Of a stretch of 11,132 nt of DNA, positions 7,174 through 11,132 are shown one piece after another. Source of the DNA: Clostridia bacterium (GTDB taxonomy: Bacteria; Bacillota; Clostridia; Oscillospirales; CAG-272); assembly GCA_900753285.1 (NCBI GenBank), contig CAADYN010000029.1:1-11132 (forward strand), in the 5' to 3' direction. The notes beneath the pieces are model-generated. The model saw only the letters and a list, made by a program, of their open reading frames with translations. It did no database searches and was not told the DNA's origin. A program made the position numbers and the translations under genes. Within the stretch, counting starts at the first letter, position 1. Every line of letters starts with the position of its first letter.

Positions 7174-9120
7174 ATGACAGATATAAATAACAACCAGCCG
7201 ATGACTGACGGCGAGCTTAACGAAATTCTCAGACTGCGCCGTGAAAAGCTGTCCGCACTTGTAGAAGCGGGAGAAGATCCGTTCAAGATAACAAAGTACG
7301 ATGTAACGCACCACAGCAGTGATATCAAGGACAATTTCGACGAGCTTGACGGCAAAGAAGTCTCCGTAGCCGGAAGAATGATGTCGAAGAGAATCATGGG
7401 CAAGGCTTCCTTCTGCCACGTACAGGATTTAAAGGGAACTATACAGTGCTATATCGCAAGAGACGCGGTCGGCGAGGACGAATACGCTAAGTTCAAGAAG
7501 ATGGACATCGGCGACATTGTAGGAATCCGCGGTAAGGTGTTCAAGACCAAGACCGGCGAGACTTCCGTTCATGCCGACGACGTTACTCTCCTTTCAAAGA
7601 GCCTTCAGGTACTGCCGGAGAAGTTCCACGGACTCACCAACACCGACACAAGATACCGTCAGCGCTACGTTGACCTCATCATGAATCCCGAAGTCAAGGA
7701 CACATTTATAAAGCGCTCAAAGATAATCAGCACCATAAGACGCTACCTTGATTCACAGGGATTCATGGAAGTTGAAACTCCTATGCTTGTAGCGAACGCG
7801 GGAGGAGCGGCGGCAAGACCGTTTGAAACTCACTTCAACGCGCTCGACGAGGATTTTAAGCTCCGTATTTCTCTTGAGCTTTACTTGAAGCGTCTCATCG
7901 TAGGCGGTCTTGAGAGAGTTTATGAAATCGGCAGAGTATTCCGCAACGAGGGACTTGACACACGCCACAACCCCGAATTCACTCTCATGGAGCTTTATCA
8001 GGCTTACACCGACTACCACGGAATGATGGATCTCACCGAGAACCTCTACAGATATGTAGCAAAGGAAGTCCTCGGCACAACAACAATTGTATATAACGGA
8101 ATCGAAATGGATCTCGGCAAGCCGTTCGAGAGAATCACGATGGTCGACGCCGTTAAGAAGTATTCCGGAGTTGACTTTAACGAGATTCACACTCTTGAAG
8201 AGGCGAGAGCGGCCGCTAAGGAGCACAACGTAGCCTTCGAGGAAAGACACAAGAAGGGCGATATTCTGAATCTGTTCTTCGAGGAATTCGTTGAAGAGCA
8301 CCTTCTCCAGCCTACCTTTGTAATGGATCACCCGATAGAGATATCTCCCCTCACCAAGAAGAAACCTGAAAATCCCGACTATGTTGAGCGTTTCGAGTTC
8401 TTCATGAACGGATGGGAAATGGCGAATGCGTACTCCGAGCTGAACGACCCCATTGACCAGAGAGAAAGATTCAAGGCACAGGAAGCTCTCCTTGCTCAGG
8501 GCGACGAAGAAGCGAACCGTACCGACGAGGACTTCATGAACGCACTTGAGATAGGTATGCCTCCGACAGGCGGTATCGGATTCGGTATCGACAGAATGTG
8601 TATGCTCCTTACCGACTCAGCCGCTATCAGAGACGTGCTCCTCTTCCCGACAATGAAGCCGTTGGACTCTGACAAGAAGGTTTCCAAGGAAGTTTCTGCT
8701 CCTGCGGAGGCTACTCAGACTGCTCCCGTTGTGGAGGAAAAAATTGATTTTTCCAATGTTCAGATCGAGCCTCTGTTCCAAGATCAGGTCGATTTTGACA
8801 CCTTCTCCAAGAGCGATTTCCGTGCCGTAAAGGTCAAGGAATGCGAAGCCGTGAAGAAGTCCAAAAAGCTCTTAAAGTTCGTTTTGGACGACGGAACCGG
8901 CGTAGATAGGGTCATTTTGAGTGGAATTCACGAATATTATGAGCCGGAAGAACTGGTTGGTAAGACCTGCATTGCAATCACCAATCTGCCTCCAAGAGCG
9001 ATGATGGGTATCGACTCCTGTGGTATGTTGATCTCTGCCGTGCATCACGAAAACGGTGAAGAAAAGTTGCATTTGCTGATGGTCGATCCTCACATTCCGG
9101 CAGGCGCAAAGCTCTATTGA
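7174..9120 (+). CDS. lysS: Lysyl-tRNA synthetase (class II) with extra C-terminal tRNA-binding domain
   Basis: LysS charges tRNA-Lys with lysine in the cytoplasm. The protein is 648 residues, about 150 longer than a plain bacterial LysRS. In order it has an N-terminal anticodon-binding OB fold (about 65-150), the class II core with motif 2 (YEIGRVFRNEG, 250-260; R257) and motif 3 (GGIGFGIDR, 466-474; R474), and the typical core end LLFPTMKPL near 498. An Ala/Pro/Glu-rich linker leads to a tRNA-binding domain of the Trbp111/MetG-tail type at about 535-648 (FRAVKVKECEAVKKSKKLLKF, read as two parts, then ILSGI, GIDSCGMLISA and IPAGAKLY). The SD GGAG is 6 bases before the ATG. From about base 8665 codon use shifts (six TTG leucines, AGG, AGT, TGA stop), unlike the core. 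The core call is certain; the origin of the tail is open. Confidence 0.97.
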   Translation: MTDINNNQPMTDGELNEILRLRREKLSALVEAGEDPFKITKYDVTHHSSDIKDNFDELDGKEVSVAGRMMSKRIMGKASFCHVQDLKGTIQCYIARDAVGEDEYAKFKKMDIGDIVGIRGKVFKTKTGETSVHADDVTLLSKSLQVLPEKFHGLTNTDTRYRQRYVDLIMNPEVKDTFIKRSKIISTIRRYLDSQGFMEVETPMLVANAGGAAARPFETHFNALDEDFKLRISLELYLKRLIVGGLERVYEIGRVFRNEGLDTRHNPEFTLMELYQAYTDYHGMMDLTENLYRYVAKEVLGTTTIVYNGIEMDLGKPFERITMVDAVKKYSGVDFNEIHTLEEARAAAKEHNVAFEERHKKGDILNLFFEEFVEEHLLQPTFVMDHPIEISPLTKKKPENPDYVERFEFFMNGWEMANAYSELNDPIDQRERFKAQEALLAQGDEEANRTDEDFMNALEIGMPPTGGIGFGIDRMCMLLTDSAAIRDVLLFPTMKPLDSDKKVSKEVSAPAEATQTAPVVEEKIDFSNVQIEPLFQDQVDFDTFSKSDFRAVKVKECEAVKKSKKLLKFVLDDGTGVDRVILSGIHEYYEPEELVGKTCIAITNLPPRAMMGIDSCGMLISAVHHENGEEKLHLLMVDPHIPAGAKLY

Positions 9121-9245
9121 TTGACCCTAAATTGTCGGTGCTTACGCCACAACTTACGCCAATTTACTCCGAGCTTACGCCAAAAATGCGTCCCCAATTC
9201 TGCGATTGCAGACAAGTTCCGATAGCATACGATAAGTTCATATGA
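9121..9245 (+). pseudogene. Possible 3' remnant of a truncated gene with LTP repeats
   Basis: In a frame different from lysS, the sequence reads LTPQLTPIYSELTP (9141-9182) and continues to a TGA at 9243-9245, four bases before a strong terminator. That spacing is what a real gene end looks like. No start codon or body lies upstream; the frame runs into the end of lysS. The tail resembles the Thr-Pro-rich ends of some tyrosine recombinases from gut Firmicutes, but that is recollection, not a search. It may be the scar of a deletion or of an element junction. Confidence 0.3.
9141..9182 (+). repeat. Three direct repeats of CTTACGCCA
   Basis: The 9-base unit CTTACGCCA occurs exactly at 9141-9149, 9153-9161 and 9174-9182, with a degenerate copy (TTTACTCC) between the last two. 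Offsets are 12 and 21 bases, so all copies are in the same reading frame and encode LTP. They lie 20 bases after lysS. Short direct repeats at such a place can be recombinase arm-binding sites. Confidence 0.6.
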
Positions 9246-9248
9246 TTT

Positions 9249-9279
9249 AAGCCCGCTGATTTCGGTCAGCGGGCTTTTT
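9249..9279 (+). terminator. Strong intrinsic terminator
   Basis: An 11-pair perfect stem (AAGCCCGCTGA, 9249-9259, with TCAGCGGGCTT, 9266-9276) closes a six-base loop TTTCGG and runs into TTTTT. It should end transcripts coming from lysS or from the truncated frame before it. There is no T-run on the opposite strand. Confidence 0.87.
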
Positions 9280-9287
9280 CTATTTCT

Positions 9288-9327
9288 GCCCCTATTACAT
9301 CTCTGTGATGTGATAGGGGCTTTTTTA
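9288..9327 (+). terminator. Second tandem intrinsic terminator
   Basis: A 14-pair stem (GCCCCTATTACATC, 9288-9301, with GATGTGATAGGGGC, 9307-9320, including one T-G pair) closes a five-base loop and is followed by TTTTTTAT. It lies 8 bases after the first terminator. Two strong terminators in tandem isolate the downstream segment from lysS transcription. Confidence 0.87.
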
Positions 9328-9343
9328 TCCCTGAAAGGTGGTC

Positions 9344-9395
9344 GAAATTTTTTGAAAAATCTCAAAAAAACTTCGTACAAATCGAAAAAAATTTC
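9344..9395. repeat. A/T-tract inverted repeat
   Basis: GAAATTTTTT (9344-9353) and AAAAAATTTC (9386-9395) are perfect 10-base complements, 32 bases apart. More A-tracts lie between them (9354-9370). Such phased A-tracts bend DNA and are common beside plasmid or element origins. No gene is supported in 9330-9557. Confidence 0.5.
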
Positions 9396-9406
9396 CCAGT
9401 TGGTTA

Positions 9407-9463
9407 GTGAGGGCAAAAACCTCACGAACCTTGCTACGAAAATAGATCGTAGTGCGAACCTTG
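9407..9463. other. oriT-like hairpin pair between direct repeats
   Basis: Two perfect six-pair hairpins lie close together: GTGAGG/CCTCAC (9407-9425, loop of 7) and CTACGA/TCGTAG (9434-9452, loop of 7). Each is followed by the same 9-base unit CGAACCTTG (9425-9433 and 9455-9463). Together with the A-tracts just upstream, this looks like an origin of transfer or a relaxase/recombinase-binding region of a mobilisable element. No relaxase gene is in the window, so function is inferred. Confidence 0.35.
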
Positions 9464-9500
9464 ACAAATAGGTTTTCAACGCCTCATCAATGAAAGATCC
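9461..9500 (+). repeat. Left copy of a long imperfect inverted repeat flanking the IS110 element
   Basis: TTGACA, then TTTTCAACG (9473-9481), CTCAT (9483-9487) and GAAAGAT (9492-9498) recur in the same order on the opposite strand at 11033-11070. The copies differ by a two-base spacing change after TTGACA, a C/A change, and four extra bases (CAAT) in this copy. It is either the element's end or half of a palindromic target. Confidence 0.6.
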
Positions 9501-9511
9501 GCAGCACAAAT

Positions 9512-9534
9512 AGCGGCAGGCATTGCCTGTCGCT
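9512..9534. repeat. Hairpin AGCGGCAGGC/GCCTGTCGCT
   Basis: A 10-pair stem with one G-T pair and a three-base loop (ATT) lies between the left flank repeat and the transposase stop. No T-run follows on either strand, so it is not a normal terminator. A GGAGG (9548-9552) follows on the + strand with no supported gene after it. Confidence 0.5.
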
Positions 9535-9557
9535 GACGGAACAATATGGAGGATGTA

Positions 9558-10796
9558 TCAATCGGGAGCTACCACCGTGTACCCCAACTTCTGCAATTCA
9601 TTCACCATCCGATTGGCCCGTTTGCGTTCGCATCTCTGTCTGCGCTGTTCAAAGCATTCCTCACTATAGGGCGTTCCGGTTTTCAGCATGGTGTAAATGA
9701 TGGAAAGAACCTTCCGGGCCAACGCAATCGTTGCCCGCTTCGCTCCTTTCCGCTGTTTCACTTTCCAGTACCAGCCGGAAAGGTACAGCTTGCGGTGAGA
9801 AGCCATGATCCATGCAGTTTCACAAAGCATGCTTTTCAGATAGGGATTGCCCTTATTGATATGAACGCTCTTTCGCTTACCGGCACTCTCATTGTTGCCG
9901 GGACTAAGTCCCGTCCATGAACAGATATGCTGGGAATCCGGGAATGCACTCATATCAGTACCGATCTCGGCAACGATAGCAGCCGCTGCTGTGACATCGA
10001 TGCCGGGAATGGAGCAGAGAAGATTTAACGCATCCGTATGCTTTAGGACTTCCTCAGTGATTTCGTCCTCAATAGTGTGTTTATGTGCTTCCAAATCTTC
10101 CAGATGCAGAAACACCATGTTCAGAAATCTGCGCTGATGAACGGAGAGTGAGCCGTTTAATGCAACGAGTATCTCGTCAATACGGTTTCTGGTTTTGGTC
10201 TTCAAGCACTTATCCAACGCTTCACGGTCAATGCTGCCATGCTCAATAAGATGTCTGATGATGTTTCTTCCGGAAGCCCCAAAGGTGTCCGATAGGAACG
10301 CAGTGAAGCGGAACCCAGAACTCTGCAGGAACTTATCAATGCGGTTCTTCTGGGCAGTAATGTCGTGGACAACACTCTTACGATACCGTGTCAGATGCCG
10401 CAGTTCCCGGAATGTCTTATCCGGGATAAAGCTGCCTTTGAGCAATCCGGCTCGAAGCAGCGTGGCGATCCACTGAGCATCCTTCATGTCAGTCTTGCGG
10501 CCCGGTACATTTTTCATATGTCGGGCATTCACGACCAGGATGCTGATTTCCCCGTCAAAACAGGATTCCAGCATCTCGTAAATGGGCTGCCAGTAGATTC
10601 CGGTACTTTCCATGGCAATGTTCCGACATTCGGCTTCGATGACCCAATCCCGCAGCTTCTGCATTTCCGGGATGAGCGTACTGAAGGTGCGTGTCTCAGC
10701 CTCTGGCTCGGCATCCACAGCACCTTTGACCAGACAGGCAACAATGATATCCCGATGAACGTCCAGTCCCATGACACAGGTCAAAATATCTTGCAT
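9558..10796 (-). CDS. IS110-family transposase (DEDD recombinase)
   Basis: This 412-residue recombinase catalyses excision and insertion of the element, guided by a bridge RNA in this family. The N-terminal RuvC-like domain has the DEDD residues D12 (MGLDVH), E63 (AMESTGIYW), D103 and D106 (RKTDMKDAQWIA). A helical middle part (about 125-255) is followed by the C-terminal Tnp_20 domain: SIPGIDVTAAAAIVAEIG, then TGLSPGNNESAGKRKS with the likely nucleophile S304, and NKGNPYLKS. All key residues are present and the frame is intact, so it is probably active. The start at 10796 has a perfect AGGAGG (10809-10804) 7 bases upstream. It points towards lysS, is separated from it by the terminators, and differs from the housekeeping genes in codon use. 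Confidence 0.96.
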   Translation of the reverse strand: MQDILTCVMGLDVHRDIIVACLVKGAVDAEPEAETRTFSTLIPEMQKLRDWVIEAECRNIAMESTGIYWQPIYEMLESCFDGEISILVVNARHMKNVPGRKTDMKDAQWIATLLRAGLLKGSFIPDKTFRELRHLTRYRKSVVHDITAQKNRIDKFLQSSGFRFTAFLSDTFGASGRNIIRHLIEHGSIDREALDKCLKTKTRNRIDEILVALNGSLSVHQRRFLNMVFLHLEDLEAHKHTIEDEITEEVLKHTDALNLLCSIPGIDVTAAAAIVAEIGTDMSAFPDSQHICSWTGLSPGNNESAGKRKSVHINKGNPYLKSMLCETAWIMASHRKLYLSGWYWKVKQRKGAKRATIALARKVLSIIYTMLKTGTPYSEECFEQRRQRCERKRANRMVNELQKLGYTVVAPD

Positions 10797-10817
10797 GAGA
10801 TCCCCTCCTGTCGTATT

Positions 10818-10970
10818 GCAGGCTTGGGAATTGCCCGGGTGGGTTTCCGAATCTTGCTACTCGTGCTCTCCACTTCCGTGGCGCAACAAACTGCTGTTCT
10901 CTTGGGCAATTCGTCCACGTTGAAAAACGGGGTGGCATTTCCGCCAAGGTGCAACCGGACTTCGCCTGCT
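10818..10970 (-). ncRNA. Candidate IS110 bridge RNA
   Basis: On the minus strand a closing stem GCAGGC (10969-10964)/GCCTGC (10823-10818) encloses two hairpin domains. Domain 1 has GTCC/GGAC (10960-10957, 10916-10913), GTTG/CAAC (10955-10952, 10922-10919), an internal loop and a TGGC/GCCA tip. Domain 2 has a nine-pair stem GAATTGCCC/GGGCAATTC (10912-10904, 10836-10828), a large internal loop (about 10903-10890 and 10853-10837) and an inner stem-loop region that includes CCAC-GGAA-GTGG (10881-10870). Two stems with internal loops are the layout of target- and donor-binding loops in IS110 bridge RNAs. The length of about 153 nt and the place upstream of the transposase also fit. The guides are not resolved. 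Confidence 0.6.
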
Positions 10971-10986
10971 ATATCCAGTATAGCAG
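10966..10986 (-). promoter_or_regulatory. Extended -10 promoter and overlapping inverted repeat for the bridge RNA/transposase
   Basis: On the minus strand TGCTATACT (10985-10977) is a good extended -10. The expected start, about 7 bases on, falls near 10970, one base before the bridge-RNA closing stem. The -35 (GTGCGT at 17 bases) is poor. CTGCTATA/TATAGCAG, an eight-base inverted repeat, covers the -10 and start and could act as an operator. Confidence 0.45.
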
Positions 10987-11019
10987 ATACCACGATCCGA
11001 CGCACCTGCTTTATTTTCA

Positions 11020-11033
11020 TTCACAGCTGTGAA
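11020..11033. repeat. Perfect 14-base palindrome TTCACAGCTGTGAA
   Basis: This palindrome lies 38-51 bases upstream of the proposed -10 of the IS, just inside the right flank repeat. It could be a binding site for a dimeric protein. An alternative pairing ATTTTCA/TGAAAAT (11013-11019, 11030-11036) makes a larger hairpin over the same bases. Confidence 0.5.
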
Positions 11034-11070
11034 AATCTTTCATGAGTCGTTGAAAAGTAAATAATGTCAA
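11033..11070 (-). repeat. Right copy of the inverted repeat flanking the IS110 element
   Basis: Read on the minus strand, it gives TTGACA (11070-11065), TTTTCAACG (11056-11048), CTCAT and GAAAGAT in the same order as the left copy at 9461-9500. Beyond it, to the window end, I see only a TGCGA/TCGCA hairpin (11081-11099) and no gene. Confidence 0.6.
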
Positions 11071-11132
11071 TTAGAAAATCTGCGATTTAAAAATTCGCAC
11101 ACTCGCACCTGCCTTTCGGTTTTGGTAGACTG

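Larger units (their letters stand above)
9473..11056 (-). mobile_element. IS110-family insertion sequence (ends approximate)
   Basis: The element contains a full-length DEDD transposase on the minus strand, about 260 bases of non-coding sequence before it and about 85 after it. A long 5' and short 3' non-coding flank is usual for the IS110 group, whose guide RNA is encoded upstream of the transposase. I set the ends at the outer TTTTCAACG copies of the flanking inverted repeat. IS110 elements often lack terminal repeats and target duplications, so the true ends could lie inside this span, especially on the left (anywhere in 9473-9557). Confidence 0.5.

Noticed and set aside
9141..9182. CTTACGCCA repeats as a CRISPR array
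   Set aside because: The unit is only 9 bases, spacings are 12 and 21 start to start, and no spacers of even length exist.
9114..9509. A 131-residue open frame on the minus strand after lysS
   Set aside because: It reads through both terminators, the A-tracts and both hairpins in antisense, has no clear SD, and its composition follows those structures. It is most likely a chance frame.
10365..11045. A 226-residue open frame on the + strand at the right end
   Set aside because: It is antisense to the IS110 transposase and its RNA region, and has no SD or recognisable domain.

Overview
The window looks like the chromosome of a low- to mid-GC gut Firmicute, most likely of the Ruminococcaceae/Oscillospirales. 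The reasons are the FtsE-FtsX-PcsB-type cassette, Gram-positive signal peptides and Shine-Dalgarno (SD) sites, and a lysyl-tRNA synthetase with an extra C-terminal tRNA-binding domain. The assignment rests on remembered gene content and order; no search was run.

Layout, all on the + strand up to 9120. Positions 1-306 are the 3' end of rsmE. A small four-helix membrane protein of unknown function follows (377-826). After a hairpin and an AT-rich promoter region comes a CdaR/PucR-family regulator (1099-2184). A 301-base leader region precedes ftsE and ftsX, which overlap by 14 bases. Next are a secreted coiled-coil/M23 peptidoglycan hydrolase (4050-5237) and a membrane-anchored PDZ/S41 protease (5336-6628). 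greA and lysS close the housekeeping part. FtsEX is expected to energise and gate the coiled-coil hydrolase across the membrane during cell-wall cleavage. The S41 protease may process envelope proteins. GreA and LysS serve transcription and translation.

From about 8665 the character changes. The last part of lysS uses codons unlike the rest of the operon (TTG leucine, AGG, AGT, a TGA stop). Immediately downstream are an LTP-repeat reading frame that looks like the tail of a truncated gene, two strong tandem terminators, an A/T-tract inverted repeat, two perfect hairpins between direct repeats (oriT-like), and an IS110-family insertion sequence on the minus strand (transposase 9558-10796). This reads as the edge of a mobile or horizontally acquired segment abutting the 3' end of lysS.

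The most interesting non-coding signal is upstream of the IS110 transposase. An extended -10 promoter on the minus strand is followed by about 150 nt with a closing stem and two internal-loop hairpins. That is the architecture expected of an IS110 bridge RNA, the guide RNA that directs this class of recombinase. The sequences flanking the IS form a long imperfect inverted repeat.
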